DNA from: RI-92 sp037384645
Lineage (GTDB): Bacteria > Pseudomonadota > Gammaproteobacteria > UBA6429 > Thiohalophilaceae
NCBI GenBank assembly: GCA_037384645.1
Contig: JARRNT010000057.1
Coordinates: 1 to 20,974 of the forward strand
Length of the DNA: 20,974 nt
Reading direction: 5' to 3'
This document shows positions 7,366 through 14,325 of this stretch, piece after piece. Within the stretch, counting starts at the first letter, position 1. Every line of letters starts with the position of its first letter. The notes under the pieces are model-generated. The model had not been told where the DNA came from, did not search any database, and saw only the letters and a program-made list of their open reading frames with translations. A program made the translations under genes and the position numbers.

Positions 7366-8211
7366 ATGCGATACACGCTGTTAGTCTTGTTGCTCGTCCT
7401 CAGCCTCCCTGTCCATGCGGAAATGACGCTGGAAACCATTCAGTTGCACAACCGCACTGCGCAGGAAGTTATCAGCATCCTGAAGCCCATGCTCGATAAG
7501 GATGGCAGTATTACCGGCAGCGGCTATAAATTATTCATTAGAAGCACTCCCGACAATATTGCGCAACTACGCCAGATGCTGGCCAATATTGATGTAGCAG
7601 CAAGAAACCTGCTGGTGTCTGTCTCGATGGATCCTGCGGTTATACAACAGAACAGCGAAGCGTCAGCACGCATCCATATCCAGGATGATCATCACCGTAT
7701 CCAGCTTGGCTCGTCGGACAGCAAATCGCCCCAGCATGAACGGCAACCGCGACGTCATATCATGTATGATGCCCGCCTGCTGGCACAAATGCACACGCAA
7801 CGCGCCCCGCAGGCACAAACTGTGCGCGTCAGCGAAGGCATGTGGGCTACCATCAAGACCGGACAGGCTGTCCCCATCGTGTCACGTACACGTAATCCTG
7901 ATGGCTCGGTGACGGATACTTATACCTACCAGGCTGTTGCGTCAGGTTTTCAGGTGCTGCCCAGGGTCAGCGGCGATAAGGTTATTCTGAAGATTCGACC
8001 GCAGGCCCAGGCAGTTAATAACAGCAATGCAGGAAGTTTCGACACCACTGAACTGGAGACGACGGTGAGCGGCAAGCTTGGCCAGTGGATCGCCCTGGGG
8101 GGAGTTTCTCAGTTAAGTCAAACTACTGGCAAAGGCATTACCTATCAAACCGATCAGCATCGCAGTGAATACAATCAGCTCTTTGTCAAAGTCGAACTGG
8201 CCAAACCATGA
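7366..8211 (+). CDS. Short exported secretin-like protein (NolW-like domain plus partial secretin domain)
   Basis: The 281-residue product begins with a clear signal peptide (residues 1-18, MRYTLLVLLLVL..., cleavage predicted after VHA). Residues about 20-80 (LETIQLHNRTAQEVISILKP..., LFIRSTPDNIAQLRQMLANID) have the beta-alpha-beta pattern of secretin/NolW N-type domains. A histidine-rich, charged linker spans about 100-135. Residues about 150-275 (VRVSEGMWATIKTGQAVPI, GFQVLPRVSGDKVILKIRPQ, GQWIALGGVSQ) match the lip half of the type II/III secretin domain. It is far too short to be a full secretin channel, so a periplasmic or outer-membrane accessory role is more likely. Its ATG overlaps the previous stop by one base, and its TGA overlaps the M61 gene's ATG by four bases, implying co-translation. 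Confidence 0.8.
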   Translation: MRYTLLVLLLVLSLPVHAEMTLETIQLHNRTAQEVISILKPMLDKDGSITGSGYKLFIRSTPDNIAQLRQMLANIDVAARNLLVSVSMDPAVIQQNSEASARIHIQDDHHRIQLGSSDSKSPQHERQPRRHIMYDARLLAQMHTQRAPQAQTVRVSEGMWATIKTGQAVPIVSRTRNPDGSVTDTYTYQAVASGFQVLPRVSGDKVILKIRPQAQAVNNSNAGSFDTTELETTVSGKLGQWIALGGVSQLSQTTGKGITYQTDQHRSEYNQLFVKVELAKP

Positions 8212-10019
8212 GTAACACGAAGATTCATTACCGGATTATCCCGAGCAACCCTGCCGCCCATATATTTACCATCACCTGCACTGTCGCTGCCCCTGACGCA
8301 AACGGCCAGATATTGTGGCTGCCTGCCTGGATTCCCGGGAGTTATATGATTCGGGATTTTGCCAGAAATATCGTGACCCTCCGGGCCCGTGACGAAAACG
8401 GCCAGGTTGACGTTCGCAAACTGGATAAACAAACCTGGCAGTGTGCACCATGCACTGGCACCCTGGAGATTGAGTACCAGGTTTATGCTTTTGACCTGTC
8501 TGTACGCAGCGCCCACCTGGACACAACCCATGGCTTTTTTAATGGCAGCAGCGTATTTCTGGCTGTCCAGGGTCAGGAAGATCAGGCTGTCGAGATTGAT
8601 ATTCAGCTACCGCCGCAAGATTTTGCCAGTCAATGGCGGGTGGCAACCACCCTCACCTGCGTCGATACGCAACTCTTTTCACCGGGTAAATATTCTGCTG
8701 CCAACTATGAAGAACTCATAGACCATCCGGTGGAAATGGGAAACTTCGCAGACATCACTTTTCAGGTGAATGCGACACCCCACCATATCATTATCAGCGG
8801 TCGTCAGCAGGCTGACCTCGAGCGTTTGGCCCGGGATGTCCAGCAGATTTGCCAGACTCAGGTCGCTGTCTTCGAAGAACTGCCGGTCATGGAACGCTAC
8901 ATGTTCCTGTTGCAGGTTGTCGGCGATGGCTACGGCGGCCTGGAGCACCGCAACTCCAGCAGTCTGATCTGCAGTCGTAAGGATCTGCCGGTCAGGAGCA
9001 TGAGCGATCCCAGTGACGGCTATGTGACTTTGCTGGGCCTGTTCAGCCACGAATATTTTCACACCTGGAACGTCAAACGCATCAAACCCGCAGAATTTCT
9101 GCCCTACGACCTGCGCCAGGAAAACTACACCCGTCTGTTGTGGGCCTTTGAAGGGATTACTTCCTATTACGATGACCTCGGACTGGTGCGCAGTGGCGTA
9201 ATCAATGAGAAAAAATATTTTGAATTGCTGGGCAAAACCATTACCCGTGTCCTGCGTGGCAGCGGACGGCTAAAGCAATCATTGCGCGAATCCAGCTTCG
9301 AAGCCTGGACCAAGTTTTACAAGCAGGACGAAAATGCCCCGAATGCTATCGTCAGTTACTACACCAAAGGGTCGTTGTTTGCGTTGGCACTGGACCTCAA
9401 ACTGCGTGAGCTTACATCCAATAATAAGTGCCTGGATGACATCATGCGCCTGTTATGGCAGGAATATGGCAAACCCGGGATCGGCGTCAACGACGATACC
9501 ATTCTTACGTTGGCAGAAGAAGTTAGTGGACATAAGCTGGAAGCATTCTTCAGCCGTTACCTGGATACGACCGAGGATCTGCCGCTGGACGAGCTATTCG
9601 GGCAAGTGGGTGTTGCGCTGAAATCCCGCGCGATCGAATCAGTCGATGACCCGGGTGGTACCGCACCTAAAAATAATGGTGCGTCAAGCGTATTTAATCT
9701 CGGTGCAAAATTTATTGCTGACCCGCTGGGTGCAAAGATTCAGCTCATCCTGGAAGATGGCGATCTGCAAAATGCAGGGCTTGCCGCAAATGATATTATC
9801 ATTGCCGTTAATGACATCAAGGCCGGCAAGGATAATATGCTCGGCCTGCTTGGCCCGTATCAGGCTGGTGACAGCATCTCGATTCATGCCTTTCGACGCG
9901 ATGAATTGATGCAATTTGATGTCAAGCTTGGCAAGGCCCGAACCGATAGCTGGTATCTGGAGCTTGTCGAAGACGACATAAAGCGGAAAACCCGCAAGCA
10001 TTGGTTAGAGTCGAAATAA
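8208..10019 (+). CDS. M61 family metallopeptidase with C-terminal PDZ domain
   Basis: The 603-residue length is typical of M61 (glycyl aminopeptidase-like) enzymes. The zinc site is HEYFH at residues 281-285 inside 'FSHEYFHTWNVKRIKP', with the third ligand Glu315 in 'AFEGITSYYDD'. The N-terminal 'WLPAWIPGSYMIRDFARNI' block is characteristic of the family's beta domain, and 'GYGGLEHRNSSS' precedes the active site. Residues about 490-585 (SVFNLGAKFIADPLGAKIQLILEDG..., NDIIIAVNDIKAG) form a PDZ-like domain. No signal peptide is seen, so the enzyme is probably cytoplasmic, unlike its predicted exported neighbour. The start overlaps the secretin-like gene by ATGA. Family members characterised elsewhere release N-terminal glycine or alanine; the substrate here is unknown. 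Confidence 0.93.
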   Translation: MSNTKIHYRIIPSNPAAHIFTITCTVAAPDANGQILWLPAWIPGSYMIRDFARNIVTLRARDENGQVDVRKLDKQTWQCAPCTGTLEIEYQVYAFDLSVRSAHLDTTHGFFNGSSVFLAVQGQEDQAVEIDIQLPPQDFASQWRVATTLTCVDTQLFSPGKYSAANYEELIDHPVEMGNFADITFQVNATPHHIIISGRQQADLERLARDVQQICQTQVAVFEELPVMERYMFLLQVVGDGYGGLEHRNSSSLICSRKDLPVRSMSDPSDGYVTLLGLFSHEYFHTWNVKRIKPAEFLPYDLRQENYTRLLWAFEGITSYYDDLGLVRSGVINEKKYFELLGKTITRVLRGSGRLKQSLRESSFEAWTKFYKQDENAPNAIVSYYTKGSLFALALDLKLRELTSNNKCLDDIMRLLWQEYGKPGIGVNDDTILTLAEEVSGHKLEAFFSRYLDTTEDLPLDELFGQVGVALKSRAIESVDDPGGTAPKNNGASSVFNLGAKFIADPLGAKIQLILEDGDLQNAGLAANDIIIAVNDIKAGKDNMLGLLGPYQAGDSISIHAFRRDELMQFDVKLGKARTDSWYLELVEDDIKRKTRKHWLESK

Positions 10020-10029
10020 CAGGTTTACA

Positions 10030-10048
10030 CTGACAAGCTTGTTGTCAG
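10030..10048. terminator. Small stem-loop between convergent genes
   Basis: CTGACAA at 10030-10036 pairs with TTGTCAG at 10042-10048 around a GCTTG loop, 11 nt after the M61 stop and 23 nt before the stop of the opposite-strand gene. There is no T-tract on either strand, so termination by this element is uncertain. Confidence 0.3.
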
Positions 10049-10070
10049 GATAAGGTGGCATTGAATACAA

Positions 10071-10619
10071 CTACCCATCTTCTGTCAAAACATGCACGCT
10101 GGTGACTTCAATAGCGCTGAAGTGTTCCTTTAACCAGCGATAACACATACTTTTCGTCATCTTTGCCGCCGCCTGGTTGTCCACGATTTTCTGTAACAGG
10201 GTTGCGATAAGGTTCACCTTGACGCTGGAGGCGCTAAAATGTTCCACCAGTTTTAAGTGGTCGTTCTGTTGTCCGGGACGTACCGTGGGCATGGTAAAAG
10301 CCAGTGTTTTGAGAGATTCGATTTTTAATTGTGAAAAGACCGGGCGCAGGCGCAGTCGTATTTCGTTGCGCACCATGCTGGTCAGGACCCAGGAAATATT
10401 TTCCAGTGCGCCGATCAACTCCGGCTCGACCCCGCCGTGTTGCTGAAAAAAATCAATCGCCGGGTAATAGCCCAGCTGATGTTCGCGTTCGTACGCCATA
10501 ACCTGTTCAGCCAGGTTCTCGGCAACAACATGTGGCGAGGCCGCAAGATGGCGTTCCAAGGCGGTCTCCGGAACGCTGACCTGCATCGATACGGCAACTC
10601 GGGTGAAATTAATCGGCAT
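10071..10619 (-). CDS. Protein of unknown function, cotranscribed with dsrS
   Basis: I do not recognise this 182-residue protein. It has no signal peptide or membrane segment. The N-terminal third is beta-like (INFTRVAVSMQVSVPE); then comes a helical part with an acidic, aromatic stretch (EREHQLGYYPAIDFFQQHGG), and the C-terminal half is basic and amphipathic (LIATLLQKIVDNQAAAKMTK, CYRWLKEHFSAI). The ATG lies 4 nt after the TAG of dsrS, so it is almost certainly read from the same mRNA. The tight spacing suggests a function linked to DsrS. It converges on the M61 gene. Confidence 0.8.
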   Translation of the reverse strand: MPINFTRVAVSMQVSVPETALERHLAASPHVVAENLAEQVMAYEREHQLGYYPAIDFFQQHGGVEPELIGALENISWVLTSMVRNEIRLRLRPVFSQLKIESLKTLAFTMPTVRPGQQNDHLKLVEHFSASSVKVNLIATLLQKIVDNQAAAKMTKSMCYRWLKEHFSAIEVTSVHVLTEDG

Positions 10620-10623
10620 AAGG

Positions 10624-11757
10624 CTATGGCTTGCCCATGAGTTTTCCGATGTGCTGCACGATCGGTTTGCTGATTGGCTCTATCTTGCGCCGCATGACAC
10701 TGCCGACCGCATCGGTTGTGGCAAAAACAGGCGCGATCAGCTGCTCGCCCACACAGGATAATACGAACAGACTTTCCAGTAACGGCATTGCCTGCGGTAA
10801 TTGTGATTTGAATTCATCAATGGCCTGCCGGTGAATGCAGCTCTCGCTGACTTCACAAAACTGTCTGGCTTCGGCAAGTATCTGCTCGATATCGCGCCGG
10901 CGTTCACCATGCGGCCGTATCTCGTTAAAATAGGCTTCAATCGCTTCGAACAGGGCCACAACCACATCCTGATTGGCCGGCTTGGATAATACCGACTCGA
11001 CAGTCTTTAAAAAAGACTGGCCGGGTTCAGCGAGGATACGCAGAAACATTTTTGCTATCACATTGTTCTGTGTTGCCAGTTGTGTGAGTGCAGACTTGTG
11101 CTCTTCAAATTCTCGATGAGCTGTACTTGTCTGTGGTAAATCGTCCGCACAGGCAAGCAGGAAACCAACATGGTAGGCATTGCGGCGCTGCCCCTTACTC
11201 CATAAACCGTTACGTGTCTCCTCGTCAATCAGACCTGGTTGCAATACCAGGCGTACCGATTCGATCATGTTACGCGGTTCTTCTTCAAAGGGCAGAAATT
11301 CCAGGAGAAAATCCGCCAGCGTTTTCCCCATGCTGCCCTGCACGACGTCCTGGCGAGACAGCATGCGCCGCGCATTATCAGCATTGGGCATGGCCCACCA
11401 GGCCCGGCGGGCAATTTCGTCGGTGATTCCTTCGGCACCCACCACGGCGACCACGGCCTCGGGCTCGCCCAGTTTGAGCAGGCTTTCCAGGTTATTTGCG
11501 CGTTGTTGGCCCATGCGCGTCCAGCGCTTGAGGAAGACTGGATAGCCGCCGGGTGAGCCCAGGATATGACTGGATATCGCTTCCTTGACCCGACGTATAT
11601 ACATTTCATCTTTGCAATTCGGATTCAGCTGAATCTTGGCCTCACCACGTTCAGTCAGGCCGTAGACAATCATCTTGCCTTCATCGATACGTATCGCCTG
11701 CAGCGCCTGATTCAATAGCACGTTCAAGCGCAGACTGTCTTCCTGTGATAATTGCAT
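10624..11757 (-). CDS. dsrS: DsrS-like protein (sulfur-oxidation associated)
   Basis: The 377-residue soluble protein matches what I remember of DsrS, the last gene of the Allochromatium vinosum dsr cluster and also found apart from it in other sulfur oxidisers. Recognisable stretches are LRLNVLLNQALQAIRIDEG, MIVYGLTERGEAKIQLNP near the N-terminus, HILGSPGGYPVFLKRWTRMG, EPEAVVAVVGAEGITDEIARRAWWAM, and SVRLVLQPGL. No cofactor motif, signal peptide or membrane helix is visible; its biochemical function is unknown, and in A. vinosum it has been linked to expression of the dsr genes. It follows a terminator after sppA and lacks a clear ribosome site (TAGTCAGTATT before ATG). It is followed by the 182-codon gene. 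No other dsr gene is in the window. The name is from memory of the family. Confidence 0.75.
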   Translation of the reverse strand: MQLSQEDSLRLNVLLNQALQAIRIDEGKMIVYGLTERGEAKIQLNPNCKDEMYIRRVKEAISSHILGSPGGYPVFLKRWTRMGQQRANNLESLLKLGEPEAVVAVVGAEGITDEIARRAWWAMPNADNARRMLSRQDVVQGSMGKTLADFLLEFLPFEEEPRNMIESVRLVLQPGLIDEETRNGLWSKGQRRNAYHVGFLLACADDLPQTSTAHREFEEHKSALTQLATQNNVIAKMFLRILAEPGQSFLKTVESVLSKPANQDVVVALFEAIEAYFNEIRPHGERRRDIEQILAEARQFCEVSESCIHRQAIDEFKSQLPQAMPLLESLFVLSCVGEQLIAPVFATTDAVGSVMRRKIEPISKPIVQHIGKLMGKP

Positions 11758-11780
11758 AATACTGACTACATAAAATAAAC

Positions 11781-11803
11781 AAGCGGTGTAGTATACACCG
11801 CTT
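11781..11803 (-). terminator. Intrinsic terminator between sppA and dsrS
   Basis: AAGCGGTGTA at 11781-11790 and TACACCGCTT at 11794-11803 form a perfect 10-bp stem with a 3-base loop. Read on the minus strand it is followed by GTTTATTTTATG, a T-rich tail. It lies 30 nt after the sppA stop and 24 nt before the dsrS start. It could instead be an operator for dsrS, since the palindrome contains TATACT on the minus strand. Confidence 0.65.
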
Positions 11804-11832
11804 TGGAGATACTGCCCTGCAACTGCCCGCGC

Positions 11833-12807
11833 TTATTGCGGCAGCATACCGTCAAGATGCAGCATGGTGGCCAATTTGGTGGCAGCGGATGCTCCGATGC
11901 GGTCAGCGAATCGTTGCCAGATATTGGGCCGATGGGTGTAATTGACGATATGAGGTGCCTTGATAATTTCTCTTGCCACATAACGGGTACTGCCATAGCC
12001 GTCGATCAAGCCCAGCTTGAGACTTTCCTCTCCAGTCCAGATCAGTCCACTAAACAGGTTCTTGTTATTTTGCGTGAGACGCTTGCCACGCCCGGCCTTG
12101 ACTGCATCGATAAATTGCTGGTGGATATTATCCAGCATTGCCTGGGCATGTGCCACTTCATCTGGTTTGACCGGAGAAAAAGGATCGAGGAAACCCTTGT
12201 GTTTGCCTGCAGTATAGAGTCGTCGCTGAATTCCAAGTTTTTTCAAGGTATCAACAAAGCCAAAACCATTCATGATGACACCGATGGATCCAACCAGGCT
12301 GGCCTTGTCAGCGTAGATATCATCTGCTGACGATGCAATGAAATAACCGCCGGATGCGCAAATATCTGCAATCACTGCATAGACTTTTATCTTTGGATGT
12401 GACTTTCTCAATCGCCTGATTTCATCATAAATATAACCAGCCTGAACCGGGCTGCCACCCGGACTGTTGATGTTCAAAATTACACCCGCCGTATTCGTAT
12501 CGTTAAATGCTTGCTTGAGCCCGGCGATCACATTGTCAGCGCTGGCCTGACTGGAGGCGGAAATCACGCCGTTAATATCGACCATTGCAGTGTGCCTGAC
12601 TTCTGCATAGGGATGCCGCCCGCTGTTACCGGAGGTTAAAAAGATCACCAATACCAGAAACAAATAAAATGCAAACAGCGATTTGAAAAAAATACCCCAA
12701 CGCCGTGTACGTCGCTGCTCTGTCAGGCTGGCCAGCATCAGTTTGGTAATGGCGTCCTGCTGCCATTTTTCGGGTTCCTGTGAATTGCGGGGGTGCGAAT
12801 CAGCCAT
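11833..12807 (-). CDS. sppA: Signal peptide peptidase SppA, short (36K) type
   Basis: This membrane-anchored S49 serine protease degrades signal peptides after their release from exported proteins. The 324-residue product is the short, single-domain bacterial form. A membrane anchor spans residues about 39-58 (IFFKSLFAFYLFLVLVIFL), preceded by a positively charged cytoplasmic region. The nucleophile Ser152 lies in CASGGYF and the general base Lys168 in YADKASLVGSIGV, forming the Ser-Lys dyad. 'NINSPGGSP' at about 112-120 is the conserved oxyanion-region loop. Active molecules are expected to be multimers in the periplasm. AAGGGA lies 10 nt before the ATG. In Pseudomonas sppA directly follows the HAD phosphatase gene; here a + strand membrane-protein gene separates them. 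Confidence 0.94.
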   Translation of the reverse strand: MADSHPRNSQEPEKWQQDAITKLMLASLTEQRRTRRWGIFFKSLFAFYLFLVLVIFLTSGNSGRHPYAEVRHTAMVDINGVISASSQASADNVIAGLKQAFNDTNTAGVILNINSPGGSPVQAGYIYDEIRRLRKSHPKIKVYAVIADICASGGYFIASSADDIYADKASLVGSIGVIMNGFGFVDTLKKLGIQRRLYTAGKHKGFLDPFSPVKPDEVAHAQAMLDNIHQQFIDAVKAGRGKRLTQNNKNLFSGLIWTGEESLKLGLIDGYGSTRYVAREIIKAPHIVNYTHRPNIWQRFADRIGASAATKLATMLHLDGMLPQ

Positions 12808-12862
12808 GGTTATATTTTCCCTTAGTAAATTGGACTGTGGTCACTCTAACGTGCGCTTCGAT

Positions 12863-12891
12863 ATTGTAGCAAAACAGAATAATCCTCTGTA
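12863..12891 (-). promoter_or_regulatory. Candidate promoter for sppA
   Basis: On the minus strand TACAAT (12868-12863, 5 of 6) is preceded after 17 bases by TACAGA (12891-12886, 3 of 6). Transcription would start about 50 nt before the sppA ATG. This lies in the divergent spacer between sppA and the gene at 13090. Confidence 0.4.
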
Positions 12892-13016
12892 TTTACTAAA
12901 ATAACTGACGGATGAATCAGGGGCAGAATACCCGATTAATGAGCATGCCAGCCATTTCACGTTGTCGTCAATCTCCTGTGTCCGAGTAAAATCCACAAAA
13001 AGTTCTGGTTCCCCCG

Positions 13017-13046
13017 TGTAAGGAATCCGCTACCCATCACGACTAA
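13017..13046 (+). promoter_or_regulatory. Possible ECF-sigma promoter before the membrane-protein gene
   Basis: TGTAAGG at 13017-13023 and CGACTAA at 13040-13046, 16 bases apart, resemble the two-part GTAA(C)/CGTC-type elements read by some ECF sigma factors. No sigma-70 match of equal quality is seen within the 280-base spacer on this strand. Transcription would begin near 13052, 38 nt before the start codon. Confidence 0.25.
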
Positions 13047-13089
13047 GCCACACCACTAATAACCGAAAAACTTCCAACAGGAGGAACGA

Positions 13090-13563
13090 ATGATGAAAAA
13101 TCACATCTCCAAAGGTATCTATGCCGGATTTGTCGCCACGATCGTGCTGTCTGTGTTGATGGTGCTGAAATCCCTGCTCCATATGTTGCCGAAAATGAAT
13201 GCCATCAAGATGCTGGCCAGTATGGCGCATGGTTACCTCGGTATCCCCATGTCCCCGACAATTGGTTGGGTACTGCACTTCGCTATCGGCAGTCTCTTAT
13301 GGGGAATATTATTCGCCTGGTTATATCGCCGCTTGCCCGGACAAGCCGCCAGTATAAAAGGCATATTATTTGGCACTTTCGCCTGGCTGATCATGATGAT
13401 CGTGGTGATGCCCATGGCCGGTGCCGGGCTGTTTGGACTTCATCTTGGCCTGGGTGCACCTGTTGCGACCCTGGTATTGCACTGGATTTATGGTGCCGTG
13501 CTTGGCGTCGTGTACGGCAAACTCATTTCATCAGGGTTGATGACCTCGCACACCCATGCCTGA
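13090..13563 (+). CDS. Small four-helix membrane protein (DUF6789-like)
   Basis: The 157-residue product has four predicted membrane helices at about 8-30, 57-79, 89-109 and 122-144. The pattern GFVATIVLSVLMVLK, GWVLHFAIGSLLWGILFAWLY, KGILFGTFAWLIMMIVVMPMAGAGLFG and HWIYGAVLGVVYG matches a family I recall as DUF6789, whose function is unknown. Histidines within the second and fourth helices (His63, His131) and the PMAGAG loop are conserved-looking. An excellent AGGAGG lies at 13079-13084, five bases before the ATG; a second ATG follows directly. The gene is alone, divergent from sppA and convergent with the HAD gene. Confidence 0.85.
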   Translation: MMKNHISKGIYAGFVATIVLSVLMVLKSLLHMLPKMNAIKMLASMAHGYLGIPMSPTIGWVLHFAIGSLLWGILFAWLYRRLPGQAASIKGILFGTFAWLIMMIVVMPMAGAGLFGLHLGLGAPVATLVLHWIYGAVLGVVYGKLISSGLMTSHTHA

Positions 13564-13570
13564 TCGCGCA

Positions 13571-13604
13571 ATTGCCATGGATGGTTAGCGCCGTCCATGG
13601 CAAT
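13571..13604. terminator. Strong stem-loop between convergent genes
   Basis: ATTGCCATGGATGG (13571-13584) pairs with CCGTCCATGGCAAT (13591-13604) in a 14-bp stem with one T-G pair and a TTAGCG loop. It begins 7 nt after the membrane-protein stop and ends 53 nt before the stop of the opposite HAD gene. Neither side has a T-tract, but stem strength and position suggest it bounds transcripts from both directions. Confidence 0.55.
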
Positions 13605-13656
13605 CAAGTCTGGATTTGCGGATAGCGTGCTGGCAAATCGAAATTACAACGGTAAA

Positions 13657-14325
13657 TTACACCGCCACCGTCGCATCGCTCAGCAACCATTGCTGCAGGG
13701 AAACGGAATCGTCGACACAGGCAAGCGGCTGGCAGGCCAGCAAACGCTGTTTTTCGTGAACGCCGTAGCTGACTGCCAGGGCGGCCGTACCGGCATTTTT
13801 TGCCATTTGCAGATCGTACTCGGTATCGCCCACCATCAGTGTCTCCCTGTTGTTCACGCCGAGACGCTCCATGATCTCTTCCAGCATCTGTGGATGAGGC
13901 TTGGACCGGGTTTCATCCGCACAGCGGGTATAATCGAAATAGCCGCGCAAACCGGTTTCATCCAGGGCCTTGTCCAGTCCGACTCTGCCTTTGCCGGTGG
14001 CAATAGCCAGATAATGTCCCCGCTCACGCAAAGCCATTAACAGATCCTCAATGCCCGCAAACAACGCAGACGGCGTATCGTCCTGGAACAGGAAATGAAA
14101 ACGGTAACGTTCCACCAGTTCCTGGAGGGCTACTTGAGCGTCAGGATAAAGCGTGGCGAGCGCCTCCTGCAGGCCCAGACCGATAACATTGCGCAATTGC
14201 TCCGGGCTTCGTGCGGGTAACTGCAAATCCTCAATCGCGGCACGCATGCAATTGACAATCCGTGCCTCAGAATCGATCAAGGTCCCATCCCAATCAAAAA
14301 CGATGAGTTCAAACTGTTTCATCAT
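13657..14325 (-). CDS. HAD-superfamily phosphatase, Gph/phosphoglycolate phosphatase-like
   Basis: This 222-residue protein is a HAD subfamily IA hydrolase. Motif I is FDWDGT with the nucleophile Asp11 and general acid Asp13; motif II is the Thr110 of AIATGK; motif III is Lys142 in SKPHP; motif IV is VGDTEYD with Asp167 and Asp171. Residues about 18-85 form the alpha-helical cap that sets specificity. Its substrate cannot be told from sequence; neighbours of this type downstream of rluC are usually labelled phosphoglycolate phosphatase-like. The ATG overlaps the rluC stop by four bases (ATGA), so the two are translationally coupled. Confidence 0.9.
   Translation of the reverse strand: MMKQFELIVFDWDGTLIDSEARIVNCMRAAIEDLQLPARSPEQLRNVIGLGLQEALATLYPDAQVALQELVERYRFHFLFQDDTPSALFAGIEDLLMALRERGHYLAIATGKGRVGLDKALDETGLRGYFDYTRCADETRSKPHPQMLEEIMERLGVNNRETLMVGDTEYDLQMAKNAGTAALAVSYGVHEKQRLLACQPLACVDDSVSLQQWLLSDATVAV

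Larger units (their letters stand above)
6899..7366 (+). pseudogene. Broken gene, DUF7931-like, interrupted by a purB-derived patch
   Basis: From ATG 6899 the frame reads MPEWSSYKLGEHSNDIAID..., through QGDRSL, then NNIVLDLDSHGVEI and a TAG at 7058-7060. The same frame then continues without another stop to TGA at 7364-7366: AHIRILVIDPDYIIKHGHRL, an ELARRL segment, LIVDRRGLLHRKLATRYEA, and EIWDRSKQ...LRRLYI-like ending (FKRLYI). The patterns IRILVxDP, GHRLxELARRL and DRRGLLxR match a gammaproteobacterial family I recall as DUF7931 (phospholipase D-like fold). In such proteins I expect roughly 20-25 more residues between the two halves than are present here. The central part is replaced by 52 bases copied from purB, which supply the stop. 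An in-frame GTG at 7079 could reinitiate the C-terminal half, but it has no good ribosome site. The last base overlaps the next gene's ATG. Family name is from memory. Confidence 0.75.

Noticed and set aside
7079..7366. A separate 95-codon gene starting at GTG 7079
   Set aside because: It is the C-terminal half of the broken gene, in the same frame as the N-terminal half, with no ribosome site of its own.
6899..7366. Stop-codon readthrough or recoding of the TAG
   Set aside because: The TAG lies inside sequence copied from purB, and the region also seems to lack part of the expected domain, so a lesion explains it better than programmed readthrough.
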